DNA of 64,000 nucleotides from Sipunculus nudus (lineage: Eukaryota > Annelida > Sipuncula > Golfingiida > Sipunculidae): the NCBI GenBank assembly GCA_026874595.1, contig CM049319.1, forward strand, positions 41,703,973 through 41,767,972. Reading direction: 5' to 3'. The notes under the pieces were generated by a model, which was given only the letters and a program-made list of their open reading frames with translations, made no database searches and was not told where the DNA came from. The position numbers and the translations under genes were made by a program. Of this stretch, positions 42,101-53,729 are shown one piece after another (the stretch's first letter is position 1; each line of letters starts with the position of its first letter).

Positions 42101-44800
42101 AACGCTAAACAATGTATGTACGATGCATAAAAATAAGTTTTTATTATAATTTGGCAGACTGAATCCGAAGATGTCGTACTTGCCACGTGTTAAAGATAAC
42201 AAAATATTCAAACTTTATTCGTACAGTTATTTCAATTATTATATGCAATATACAGCGACACACTACACGCAGATCTTCCGCACAAACCACCGCAAGTCGA
42301 TGAACCTGAAATAACATTACTAAAAAATACCTGACATACGATAGACTTTGCAATTTTTGAAAGTATGCAACTGTGGAAGACTGGCAAACAACATTTCCTC
42401 GTATTAAACTACTTCACAACAAATCATCAGCACCAAGGCTAAATTTAATGTATATACAATTCAGTATAAAACTTGGGAGCTTAAATCCGTACATCAAGTA
42501 AGAGCTCGAAACCAACCCCTTGCGATATTTATTTCTAATAAAAATTATGCACTTCCGTGTAAAATTAAAATAGATACCTCATCCTCAACGTTTATTCAAT
42601 CCTACAAGATACCGCTACTTTATTCGCACAGTCCAGGTATTTTGATCATTCGACAAAATATACACTCCACTCATTGTTTGTATCCCCTGGCCCTATCAGT
42701 GCACAATTGCAAAGTCTATTAGTTATATAGATCAAATATGTGACACAATATAAGACTCATTTGTATCAACTATATATCAATACAATTAACAACTACAGCT
42801 GGCCGCCCATCATTTATAATCAGTATCAATCCAAAAATAAAATATTACTGAATCATCAAGCTCACCCGAAAACAACCTTCAAGGCTACATACCAATAATC
42901 ACGTTCATGTAACAACGTGAGCCTATATACAAATACAAGGGAAGATATGTACATCAAGAAAAAAAATTAATATCTAGCTACTACCACGTGCATTTTAAAT
43001 AGATTTTACTGATTTTATTGAAACACTGAACGTATATTGGGCACCGATTCGAATAATCCCAGCACCGAGATTTGAATTGACATAAGAATTGGAACCCACT
43101 CTAATATGTAAACGTGGAATAAATTTATCATGTTTTACTCTCTGTACCCAATCTATATTCGGGATGATCTCAATTTACAGTATAAATCCATTAATTCATT
43201 AAACATGTTGTAACAGGAGTGCCCGATTTCCAAATGATTAAAAAAATTCTGACTCCTGAAAGCCTGATATATAATTGATAAAAAGTTTAGAACAAAACAC
43301 TCAATGGAGCAATCTCCAAAAAAATTTCTCGCTCAGATTAATTTTTAACTATCATAATCCAAATGCCTTTTATTTAATTATTTTATTTTTTAACTGTATA
43401 TATTTAAATAAATAACAGACGACTAACTTGTATATACATTTGTAGATTAAAAACGCAATAAAAAAAAACTGTTTTCAAGGATATACTCGTATAAAAGCCT
43501 ACCAAATAATCTCTTCAAACCAAGTGCATATATATATGAAATATTTTTTTCTATTCATGCTATATCATAAATAAACATTTCACATTTATATAAACAAGAT
43601 TATTCCATAAGTGCTCTTCGACTTCCTGGTATCCTTCACCAGCTTGTGACATCAAAGTTGCGAACATGGCTGCCCCAAGATGTTAACCAATCAGGCCGTT
43701 TAACTAAACCCTCAACTAATTTTACCCTTTTCATACAACATATGGTAAAAATAAATAACAACATTATTTATTTGCAGATGTCACTGCGAATCTTCCTTTT
43801 ATTCTCAAGATAAGAATAATCCTGATACATGCCGAAGTATTTTGAAACAACAGATTTCATAACACAAACTTTTCGGGAAATAATTTTTCTCCTCTTCTTC
43901 ACACTTAGTGCACTGTCAGTGGAGTAGCCTCAAACAGTTCCCTCTCCGACTAATATATAAAAAAAAGTATAAATCCCTGTAAAAACATACACCGAGTTTA
44001 ACCTGTTATTTGTATTGTCTTTGAATTATCAAATTAAACACTCAGAAAACTACTGCTCTTCCAATGTATGCTTTCAGTCTAAGATTACCTCCTCCTCATA
44101 ACCCACCTTCTGTGTATCAATATTTAATAGCATACTTACTCCGCTTTGGCTTCGCACGGTTGTCTTTTCCCGTCTACTCGTCCATATTTTCCTAGCGAAG
44201 GGTTTTTAGACATATTAATCTTCTCTTTCCTTATTAGCCATATTCTAAAAACAGACAACCTACCTGGTCTTTCGCCATAGATCTTCACACGTACAATTAC
44301 TTCGTATTTCCTCTTCCTCATAAAATGTTTTTATAAAATAACAAACCTTGTCCTTCAACTTCACATTTTCGGAAACTTTTCGGAATACTTACTTGTTTCT
44401 GGCATCTTGTGGAGCGAAAGGAAGCCTCTGGGTTGCCAGTCCTGAGGTGGCCCTAGCTCGGGAAAATCCTTGGTAGGTTAAAGTTATAAGATTCCACATG
44501 TTATTAAAAGTCGCACATTACAGGCCAGTCATTCAAAAATATCTGTTATTAGCAGGATGTTTTTTAACTAATTTAGAACACCTAAATCTGAATTAAACAC
44601 ATTGAAAAAATAAAGAATGCTGATATTCTGGATCTCATTCAAGCCCAAACGCCCAAACGTCATGTTACCTGTACTTAGTAAAACCCGGACTGTGACTCAG
44701 GACTAGGGCTCCGCAGTTATAACCATCGCACCATAAACAGCAGCAACAGCAAATACATTAAGCTTCTAACACTTGTTAAATTGTTATTAAACAACAATCC
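39184..44800. other. Upstream leader region of Helentron copy B
   Basis: AT-rich, with no credible gene. It matches 18,505-24,400 and keeps the ~345-380-bp repeats (41,573, 41,953, 42,227), the minus-strand acceptor-like site (about 40,116), and most donor-like sites (CTTACCTG near 40,675, ACTTACCG near 41,520, CTCACCTG near 41,840). One donor-like site of unit A (near 20,138) is lost here. Confidence 0.55.
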
Positions 44801-45970
44801 ATACAATATATCTATAAGCTGTTCTTTCGGGATCTGCCGATCATTACGTTAGACTTCCTCTGAATCCTTGTTTTACCAACTGCCTCCTTATAAGTGAGCC
44901 GGACACCTGCACTGTTGGCTTTGCGCGCGAAGATTTCGCACCTGCACGCTTGAATACTTGCACCTGCACGTTTCAAATGGGGCCTACCCGCAGAACAATT
45001 ACGGTTTTTAACCCGCACATGCAACAAAATTATAGAGACAATGACGGGTCTTTCGTAGTAATCTAACAAAGAAACACCAGGTCTCTGGTAAAATCTACAA
45101 TTACTCAAGATTAAAATCTAAATTACTAAAGAATAGACCATCGAAAAAACGTAAACACCCTATTTCTCTCCAATTTACATAGACCATGGAGCCGCGGTAG
45201 CGCAGATAGTGATGGAAACACTGGTATTTTTTAAGTAACCAGATCGAATGTAATGTGTTGTTGTGTCTGGGTCGAGAGATTCCTTCTTCAATTAACAAAC
45301 TACGACTTGAGCATGCTTGAAATTATTTTTTTTTTCGAGTTGCGGATTGATTTGTGACGAAGGGTTGGCCGTTTTGTGGTGACAGTGCTTGCCATGGTAT
45401 TTATAAACATCCATGAGTCTTCTCCGTGCTGAATTGGCATACATTTGTGGAACATAACCATTGAATTTACATGCCGCTGCAGGTGAATTTACTAGTTTAT
45501 ACCTAATAAAACTGTCTTAATTAGTCAGAACAAGGAGGTTTCGTTGACACTTATCAGCTGACACTTATAACCTTGAGGTCAGTTGACCTTAATTTTTTGG
45601 TGGATTTGGGCGGGGCTCCTGAAACGAGTTGACGCGGTCTCAAATCTGATCTCAGTAAAATTGGATTCTTTCTATATAGCGAGGCTATGTGTATTTTTGG
45701 AAGGGTGTTCAAAAAAGGAACAGTGTCACTAATACCTTTATGAGCAATAAACATGAACATATAATCATATACACTGTATTTGTGATGAGAATGTTCGCTC
45801 CAAGATTATGTTGGCTGCTATTGACATGAGGCCACGTAATTTGGACGCCCTGCGTCACAGTCCTGTGTCTGTATGTGTGTATATTTGTGCGTGTGTTGAG
45901 TTTTTGTATATGTATGTGTACACATGTATGTATGTATGTATATATATATATGTATGTATGTATGTATGTT
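44800..45970. other. Conserved segment at the right end of unit B
   Basis: Matches 24,350-25,530. It includes the AGGTCAGTTGACCT palindrome (45,576-45,589), the GC box and the TATA-like site, and a TATG-rich tract (about 45,925-45,970). The frames that run in unit A are interrupted or shortened here, which argues against a protein. Confidence 0.55.
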
Positions 45971-46680
45971 TGTCAGTTCCGTATCTCTGTTTGTCTTTCT
46001 GTTTAGATGGTTGTCTGTCAGCCTGTCTCCACTCTAAAGATCGCACATTTGCAGGAATTGCTTTCAAAAATCATACAGTTGAGGAGCCTTTTGTTTTGGT
46101 AAATATAGGTCAAGGACATAAAAACATAAAAGAAAATATTTTTGTAATAACTTCGGCAATCTTAATCCTATCTTCACAAATTTTTGCTCAATTTCTTTCC
46201 CTGGGAATTCTCCATAGCCTGGTCTAGTCATTTTTTCTGCACTTTATATCTCTTTGTCAGTATATCTGTGTGTCAGTTGTCCTCAAGTTTGCCCTCTTGC
46301 TAGTTCTTGCGTCTTCATTACATATAGCATTCTACAGGCCATAGTTTACCAGCAATCATTTTGTAACTTACACATTTTGTATACCAGAATGATTTCTTGA
46401 AGCAGTAGGTGTATTATTTAAATAAATTACAGGTCAAGGTTATAAAATCTCCTGAAAAACAAAGGTGTTTTCCTCATATATTTGTCAAAAGGATCACAGT
46501 CACATTAAATATATCACATAAACTCTATCTCTCTTTTGTCATCGTTCTCAGCAATTATTGCCGCAACCTCTCGTTTTCCATAAGAACATGGGATGATTTC
46601 CTCCTCAAATACTATGTCCCTTGAACCTCTTCATTTCCACATTTTGCCTTCCGGCAAGCGTTCAACCTCAGGTTGTCTAG
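45971..46680 (+). repeat. Diverged module repeats closing unit B
   Basis: Homologous to 25,550-26,345 but with one copy fewer of the TGTCAGTTGTCCTCAAGTTT sub-repeat. It ends in hairpin CAACC-TCA-GGTTG (46,663-46,675) and TCTAG. Confidence 0.85.
46650..46680 (+). other. Element terminus at the B/C junction
   Basis: TTCCGGCAAGCG, hairpin CAACC-TCA-GGTTG (46,663-46,675), then CTAG at 46,677-46,680. Downstream TTTGTTTGTCACCACTC lacks the GCTTGCCGGAA arm seen at the A/B junction. Confidence 0.72.
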
Positions 46681-48590
46681 TTTGTTTGTCACCACTCTCC
46701 TGGCCACAATTTTGCCACAATAACCTTGAAACTTACAGGGATGATGAAAAACATAATTTCTAGGTGCCCTATTGTTTTTGGTTAAAATAGGTGAAAGGTC
46801 AAGGTCAAGGTCGTCAAATCTTCCCAAAACGGTTTTTTCGTCATATCTTTGTGACTATTAGCCGTATCTACTTCAACTATAGCTCATTTTAATCGTCATT
46901 CCAAGGCCTGTCATCTGGTGTGTAGCTGACTCAAATTTGCTGTAACCATGGTTACAAGTTTTGGGGGAAAAGTCATAATATTCGAAAATAAGGGGTCTTA
47001 TTTTTCTAACTTTGTCAGTTTTAAAGCTAGAGTGATCTAGTTTTTTGCATCAGGTAGCATTCAACTAGTACTACAAGATTTTATTACAAGTCTTGCAGTA
47101 TCTCGTAAAATATCTCGTAAATAGAGATATTTCGAGATTTCATTCATCTTGCGCCAAAGGCCACATTATTGCAGGAATCTTTTTGAAACTGACATATTAT
47201 AAGTCCTACACTAGTATCTCGAAATTGTTTTTTCACTTTTTGAATAGGGCCGCTAGGGGGCGCTGGATGCGAACCTCCCGAACATATAATATTTTGGCCA
47301 TATCTCCAAAATTATAAGCCTCAATTACATAAACTATAGCTTATTTTCTTCCTCTGAGTCTTCTCCATAACCTAGTGTTGTCATCTGGTCACAATTTTGT
47401 GACACTTTGTCAGTGTGTCTGTCTGTTTGTCAGTTGTCCTCAAATTCGCCTGCTTGCTCTTGCGTCTAACATATAGCATTCTACAGGCCACAGTTTTGAA
47501 AGAATCCTTTTGAAACTAATACATCTCAAGTCTTACACTAATATCTCGAAACCAATTTTTCATTTTCCGGATATGGCCGCTAGGGGGCGCTGAACTCGAA
47601 CCTCTCCCAACATATCATGCTTTGGCAATATCTCCAAAACTATAAACCTCAGTTACATAAACTGTAGCTTTTTTCTTCCTTTGAGTCTTCTCCATAACCT
47701 GGAGAAGTCATCTGGACTCAATTTTGAGTCACTTCGTCAGTGTTTTCGTCTGTTTGTCAGTTGTCCTCAAATTCACCTGCTTGTTGGCTCTTGCGTCTCA
47801 CATATAGCATTATGTAGGCCACAGTTTTGACGGAATCCTTTTGAAACTATTACATCTTATGTCTTACACTAATATCTAGAGATAAATTTTTCATTTTCCG
47901 GATATGGCCACTAGTGGGGTCTGCACATGACTCTCACACACATACCATTGTATCGGCCATAACTCTACACCCAAAGCCTCAGTTACATAAGCTATAGCTT
48001 ATTTTCTTCCTTTGAGTCTTCTCCATAACCTGATTTAGGCATCTGGTTTCAATCTTCTGTCACTTTGTCAGTGTGTCCATCTGTTTGTCCGTTATTCGCC
48101 TGCTTGCTGGTTCTTACGCCTTACATATAGCATTCTACAGGCCACAGCTTTGACGGAATCCTTTTGAAACTGAGACATCTCATGTCATACACTAATAATA
48201 CGAAACGCATTTGTCGTCTTCGGAATATGTCTAGAGGGCGCTACAGTCGAGCCTCCCAAGTATATCATTAATTCGCCATACCTCGTAAACTATAAATCTA
48301 AATTACATAAATTATAACTCATTTTCTTCCTTTGAATCTTCCTAATAACTAGCTTATGTCATCTGGTGTCAATCTTGTCTCACAAAGTCAGTATGTCTGT
48401 CTGTTCGTCTTTTGTTGTCAGCTTTGTCTGCTTGCCTGTTCTTTTGTCTCATATGTCATTCTACGGGCCACATATTCTCAGCAATGTCTCTGAGAGTCAT
48501 TCCATTAATAGAAAACCGACAATATGTTCTGTCTGTCCGTCTGGGTTTCACTTCCGAATTCCGGCAAGCGTTCGACCTATGGTCGTCTAG
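46681..48590 (+). repeat. Unit C: truncated third copy of the module region
   Basis: It begins like unit B (CCTGGCCACAATTTTGCC, palindrome 46,942-46,955, satellite-like segment 47,010-47,145). From about 47,400 it follows the 1,730-2,929 segment closely, including the GCTAGGGGGCGC and ACTAGTGGGG boxes, and ends at the hairpin plus CTAG (48,573-48,590). No spacer or Helentron follows. The long plus-strand frame from 48,412 simply reads through this end into flanking DNA. Confidence 0.85.
48561..48590 (+). other. Element terminus against unrelated flank
   Basis: TTCCGGCAAGCG, hairpin CGACC-TAT-GGTCG (48,573-48,585), then CTAG at 48,587-48,590. The next bases (TTTAATTATTTCTTG) are unrelated to the other units, so this is the clearest outer edge of the element family in the window. 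Confidence 0.75.
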
Positions 48591-48599
48591 TTTAATTAT

Positions 48600-48900
48600 T
48601 TCTTGTTCTGAGTGTTTAGTACTTGCATTGTTCATATACATGTTACACATGTTCTTGAAAAGTCATGGTCCAGCATTGAAGCATAATACCTGGTTTATTC
48701 TCATTGCACAGGCTCGCATAAGGCCTGTAGGCCTTGTTCTTATTTTTACGAATATTTTTAAAATTTTTTTACTATTAAATGACAACAATCATGTCAGTTT
48801 CTCAGCTATGATTCCATCTAGTGTCCCAAAACCTGGTGTGTTTATTGATCACAAGTGGTTGCCCTACATTAATCACCCTGTCTGTCTGTTTGTTCATATG
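48600..48900. other. Non-repetitive gap
   Basis: About 300 bp between unit C and the 295-bp repeat array. A stretch AGGCTCGCATAAGGCCTGTA contains a short dyad (AGGCCT). No gene or RNA is recognised. Confidence 0.4.
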
Positions 48901-50750
48901 TTTGCCTGTGTGTCCATCCGTCCATTTACACACATTTGTTTCCAAATGATAACTCCAGGTTGGAATGACAGATGGATTTCAGACATGACTTACACATGGC
49001 CCACCACTAAAGAAAGAACCTCTATAATTTTAAGATCATGAGGTCAAAGGTCAAGGCACAAGACTCGCTTATTTAAAAAGATTATGGCTGCATTTTAAGC
49101 CAAGCTTTTCATCCCAAACTTTCCATCTTGCACATTTAGCTGACATGCCAGTATAGGGAGAGCATAAATAAATTTGGGGTCACAACGTCAAAGGTCAAGG
49201 TCACAGGGGCCGTCTGTTCACAAATTAGTTTCCAGATGATAACTCCAGTTAAGTTTGACATATTGGTTTCAAACTTAAATTATATATGGCTTACCACTGA
49301 AGTAAGAACCCTGTCAATTTTAGGGTCCAAAGTTCAAAGGTAAAGGTCACAGGACCCATTTCTTTAAAAGGACTTTGTATGCATTTCAAGCCAAACTTTT
49401 CATCACAAACCTACCAACAAACCTATCTTCAAGATATTACTCACCTGTCAATAGGGAAAGATTCTTTTCGATATGGGGTCATAGGGTCAAAGGTCAAGGT
49501 CACAGGGCCCATCCATTCACAAACTAGTTTATGGATGATAATTCTGCTTTGGCTAGACAAACTTGATTTAATACTGACCCACCACTTCAGTAAAAAAACA
49601 TTTAGATTTTCATGGTCCAGAGGTCAAAGGTGACGGTCACAGGAGCAATATCTTTAAAATGATTGTGGATGCAATGTAAATCAAACTTTTCATCCAAAAC
49701 ATTGAATCTTTCACACATGGCTAACTTGCCCAAAGTGGAAGAAATCTGTAGATTTTGAGGTAAACTAGTCAGAGGTCAAAGTCACTGGACCTGGATTTTT
49801 TAGAAGAATGTTACAATTCCGTCATTCCCATGTCCGTCATTCCGTCATTCCGTCTAGTTTATGGATGATAATTCTGCTTTGGCTAGACAAACTTGATTTA
49901 ATACTGACCCACCACTTCAGTAAAAAAACATTTAGATTTTCATGGTCCAGAGGTCAAAGGTGATGGTCACAGGAGCAATATCTTTAAAATGATTGTGGAT
50001 GCAATGTAAATCAAACTTTTCATCCAAAACATTGAATCTTTCACACATGGCTAACTTGCCCAAAGTGGAAGAAATCTGTAGATTTTGAGGAAAACTAGTC
50101 AGAGGTCAAAGTCACTGGACCTGGATTTTTTAGAAGAATGTTACAATTATCTACAATAATAAATTTTAAGATTTTTTATGCCCCCGCCACGAAGTGGCCG
50201 GGGCATATAGTTTTACCCATGTCCGTCATTCCGTCATTCCGTCTAGTTTATGGATGATAATTCTGCTTTGGCTAGACAAACTTGATTTAATACTGACCCA
50301 CCACTTCAGTAAAAAAACATTAAGATTTTCATGTAGTAAACTAGTCAGAGGTCAAAGTCACTGGACCTGGATTTTTTAGAAGAATGTTACAATTCCGTCA
50401 TTCCCATGTCCGTCATTCCGTCATTCCGTCTAGTTTATGGATGATAATTCTGCTTTGGCTAGACAAACTTGATTTAATACTGACCCACCACTTCAGTAAA
50501 AAACATTTAGATTTTCATGGTCCAGAGGTCAAAGGTGATGGTCACAGGAGCAATATCTTTAAAATGATTGTGGATGCAATGTAAATCAAACTTTTCATCC
50601 AAAACATTGAATCTTTCACACATGGCTAACTTGCCCAAAGTGGAAGAAATCTGTAGATTTTGAGGTAAACTAGTCAGAGGTCAAAGTCACTGGACCTGGA
50701 TTTTTTAGAAGAATGTTACAATTATCTAAAATAATAAATTTTAAGATTTT
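48900..50750 (+). repeat. ~295-bp tandem repeat, about seven copies
   Basis: The phrase ATGATAACTCC or ATGATAATTCTGC recurs at about 48,947, 49,236, 49,533, 49,863, 50,252 and 50,439. The first copies are diverged. The copies from 49,531, 49,861 and 50,437 are near-identical, and the one at 50,250 has lost about 190 bp inside. Each carries AGGTCAAAGGTGATGGTCAC and CCCACCACTTCAGTAA. Spacers contain runs of GTCCGTCATTCC. Confidence 0.88.
50178..50206 (+). other. GC-rich hairpin (first copy)
   Basis: ATGCCCC...GGGGCAT arms enclose CGCCAC-GAA-GTGGCC, followed by ATAGTTTTACCCATGTCCG. A second copy lies at 50,753-50,781. It stands at the start of a block and looks like the left end of a mobile element family. 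Confidence 0.7.
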
Positions 50751-50752
50751 TT

Positions 50753-52095
50753 ATGCCCCCGCCACGAAATGGCCGGGGCATATAGTTTTACCCATGTCCG
50801 TCATTCCGTCATTCCGTCCTTCCGTCATTCCGAAATCAAACAGTTGTACGGACTTTTTTTCGCAATGCCTGCAGATATTGGCCTGATTTTTGGTATGTTG
50901 GCAGATATAGACCAGTTACAGATCGAGTTCGCGTTTCGTCCCGGTTGACCTACTTTTGACCGTTTTACGGCTCCAAAACTTAGAAAATTTCATGAAAAAT
51001 AGAAATATTCATGACAGATACACATGTACGGCCTTTTTTCACAATGCCTGCAGATTATGGCCTGATTTTTGGTGTGTGAAATAGATATAGACCAGTTACA
51101 GATCGAGTTCGCGTTTCGTCCCGGTTGACCTACTTTTGACCGTTTTACGGCTCCTAAACTTAGAAAATTTCATGAAAAATAGAAATATTCATGACAGATA
51201 CACATGTACGGACTTTTTTTCGCAATGCCTGCAGATATTGGCCTGATTTTTGGTGTGTGAGCAGATATAGACCAGTTACAGATCGAGTTCGCGTTTCGTC
51301 CTGGTTGACCTACTTTTGACCGTTTTACGGCTCCTGAACATAGAAAATTTCATGAAAAATATGAAATTTCATGACAAATACACATGTACTGACTTTTTTT
51401 CGCAGTGCCTGCAGATATTGGCCTGCTTTTTGGTGTGTGGACAGATATAGACCAGTTACAGATCAAGCTCACGTTTTGTCCCAGTTGACCTATTTTTGAC
51501 CGTTTGACGGTGCTCTAACATAGAAAATTTCATAAAAAGGTGCACATGTATGGACTTTTTTTCGCAGTGCCTGCAGATACGGGCCTGATTTTTGGTGTGT
51601 AGGCAGATAATGAACAGTAACAGATCGAGTTCTTGTTTTGTCTCAGTTGACCTACTTTTGACCATTTGACTGCTCCGGAACATAGAACGTTTCATGACAA
51701 ATATAAATTTTCATAACAAATGCATATGTACTGACTTTTTTTCCTCAATGCCTGCAGATACCACCCTGATTTTTTATGTGGGCAGATAATGACAGTTACA
51801 GATCGAGTTCGCGTTTCATCCCGGTTGACCTGCTTTTGATTGTTTTACAGCTCCTAAACATAGAAAAGTTCATGAAAGACAGAAATTTTTATGGAAAATG
51901 CACATGTATGGACTTATTCCACAATGCCTGCATATACTAGCCTGATTTTTGGTGTGTTGCTTGATAATGACCCGTTACAGATCGAGTTGGCATTTTGCCC
52001 TTGTTGACCTACTTTTGACCATACGACACCTCCTGAACTTAAAAAAAAATTTCAAAATTTTACAAATGTTTCTAATTTGCCCAAGGCGGGGGCAT
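50753..52095 (+). mobile_element. Short non-autonomous element with ATGCCCCCGCC inverted ends
   Basis: The left end is ATGCCCCCGCC (50,753-50,763) inside a hairpin (50,753-50,781); the right end is GGCGGGGGCAT (52,085-52,095), its exact inverted complement. Between them are a GTCATTCCGTCATTCC run and about seven ~180-bp repeats. No coding capacity. I could not confirm a target-site duplication, and the same left-end hairpin also occurs at 50,178 without a matched right end. Confidence 0.6.
50840..52060 (+). repeat. ~180-bp tandem repeat, seven copies
   Basis: The phrase GCCTGCAGATATTGGCCTGA occurs with variants at 50,867, 51,046, 51,227, 51,407, 51,569, 51,750 and 51,926 (spacing 179, 181, 180, 162, 181 and 176 bp). 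Each unit also has CAGTTACAGATCGAGTTCGC and GGTTGACCTACTTTTGACCG. Divergence rises toward the right. Confidence 0.95.
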
Positions 52096-52099
52096 TCGT

Positions 52100-53320
52100 G
52101 TGACATCTAGATTTGTTTCAAGGTCATTGGTTAAGGTCACAGGACCGTCATTCATAAAAAGTTCTTTAAAAATATCCTAATAGACAAATACAGCTAAGCG
52201 TCGAGACCAATGGGTCCCAATTTTTTTTTGCACTGGATTAAGTTATTATGTAATTGAATATCAAATTTGGTTCCTTTACGGCTAAATGTGACATGTTTAA
52301 CTCCCTGATTATCTGAAATGTTTAAGGACCGTGCTAATTCATTAAAACAACACCTTAACTGAAAATATAAAAAAAATAATGCAGTTCAATGATATAGTTA
52401 GTACATAAGCCTTTTTCACGTTTTGATATCAAGATAGCCTACATGCAATCAACAATAATCAGTATGGCCCAGTATATAACCATTGTATTCAACAAATATT
52501 ATGTATTATTTCAAAAACATTAAGTCAGAGAAAACCCTCTCATGTTAAAGTAATGCTGGGTTCATAAATAAACTTTCCCAGATATATTTCATTATTTTAT
52601 CATGATCAGCATTTCATGAATACATTCTATTAATATCCCTATTATTAACATCATAATCGTACAATATAACCATATCATATTTATTTTCTGTAATGCACAT
52701 GAATTTAATGTCATCTCTTACAGAATGAAAGGTCTTGAACTCTGAATGAGTTTTAATAAATCTGCTGGCAGAACATGGCAGTGTTGTATAATTCCAGGCT
52801 GGACTTGGACTCCGGCCCAGGATCGAGTTCACTTTTTAAGGACTCAGACTTGGACACGCGGGTCCTGAGCTTGGACTTTGACTCTCAGGTATAAGGACTC
52901 AAGAAAAACGGGAACTTTCTTCCGTGCAAAAACAACGGTCAGACAGTCACAAGGGGGGGGGGGGGGGGGGGGTCACAGGTCAGATGCCGTCTATGCAAAT
53001 AAAATAAAGGTCAACCAATGGACGCATGGGTAAAATGACGTCGATCAAATATCATCCAATGGGTGTGTGGGTCAGGTTTCACTGGTCTCAACAGGATTAG
53101 CTTTCCGGGAAACTTAAGCAGCAAGCGCATATCAGTTAACCAGTTTATACATCGTTCAACGAAGCTCGTTCACAAATGAATTAACCGAATGCCGCGGTCA
53201 CGCACCTGCGTTTATAATATGTGCACTTTTGTTTTTCACCACGCAAGGTGTCCCAGAAATCGCTCTCATTAAAGGTCGACACATGCATTTCAGTGAATTC
53301 CCAGACAGCGGTAGGAATTG
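52100..53320. other. Unassigned DNA with a GGACTY-type degenerate repeat
   Basis: Mostly AT-rich single-copy-looking sequence. At about 52,795-52,905 there is a degenerate repeat of GGACTTGGACTC-like words, related to 57,470-57,680. A 72-codon minus-strand frame (52,614-52,832) overlaps it and resembles nothing known. Confidence 0.5.
52953..52972 (+). repeat. Poly-G tract, 20 G
   Basis: Twenty consecutive G bases. Length may be affected by sequencing error. Confidence 0.9.
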
Positions 53321-53340
53321 CCCCTTTCACACATTTACGT
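53321..53340 (+). repeat. Harbinger left terminal inverted repeat
   Basis: CCCCTTTCACACATTTACG pairs with the complement of CGTGTATGTGTGAAAGGGG near 56,256-56,274, with one or two mismatches. The pairing sets the element limits. Confidence 0.75.
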
Positions 53341-53729
53341 TTGATCGTACGTCTGGCCGCATTTCGCCAACTTCTCGGAGAACGTTGGTGGTCGTGGAGT
53401 TTAGAAATGGTCGCCACCGACGTACGCTCATTGTGCGTCCATTGTACGTTGTCATTACGTCCAGTACGTTCGACTTGCGACTGGATATAAAACGTGCGAT
53501 CCCTGTTCGCTTTTAGTACGTCCACAAAGTCCCCTGTAGGATATTTTATACGCCTATTGCGATCATTTACGCTGTATCACGTCAACTTTACGATCGATTT
53601 ACGCGTGTACTACGTGTTTCGCGATCGTAGGAAGCTCAGTACGTTGTTTGCGTCTTTTGTACGACTCGAGTAGCGGGTATATATAAACCCCGATGTTTTG
53701 AAAAGCTTTCATTTCCAGTCTGACTTCCG

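Larger units (their letters stand above)
26346..46680 (-). mobile_element. Tandem unit B (~20.3 kb) carrying Helentron copy B
   Basis: Unit B is bounded by CTAG termini at 26,342-26,345 and 46,677-46,680 and lies head-to-tail with unit A. Order and sequence match A throughout. Clear differences are minisatellite copy numbers, microsatellites, and point lesions in the Helentron gene. The gene is better preserved than in A. The strand given is that of the transposon gene; the module terminus reads on the plus strand. Confidence 0.8.

Noticed and set aside
48412-49041. 209-codon plus-strand frame
   Set aside because: Crosses the element terminus at 48,590 into unrelated flank and has no motif; the matching part in unit 1 ends differently.
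53181-53525. Overlapping frames of 89-114 codons on both strands
   Set aside because: They lie across the Harbinger left end and its TACGT-rich subterminal repeats and have no family resemblance.
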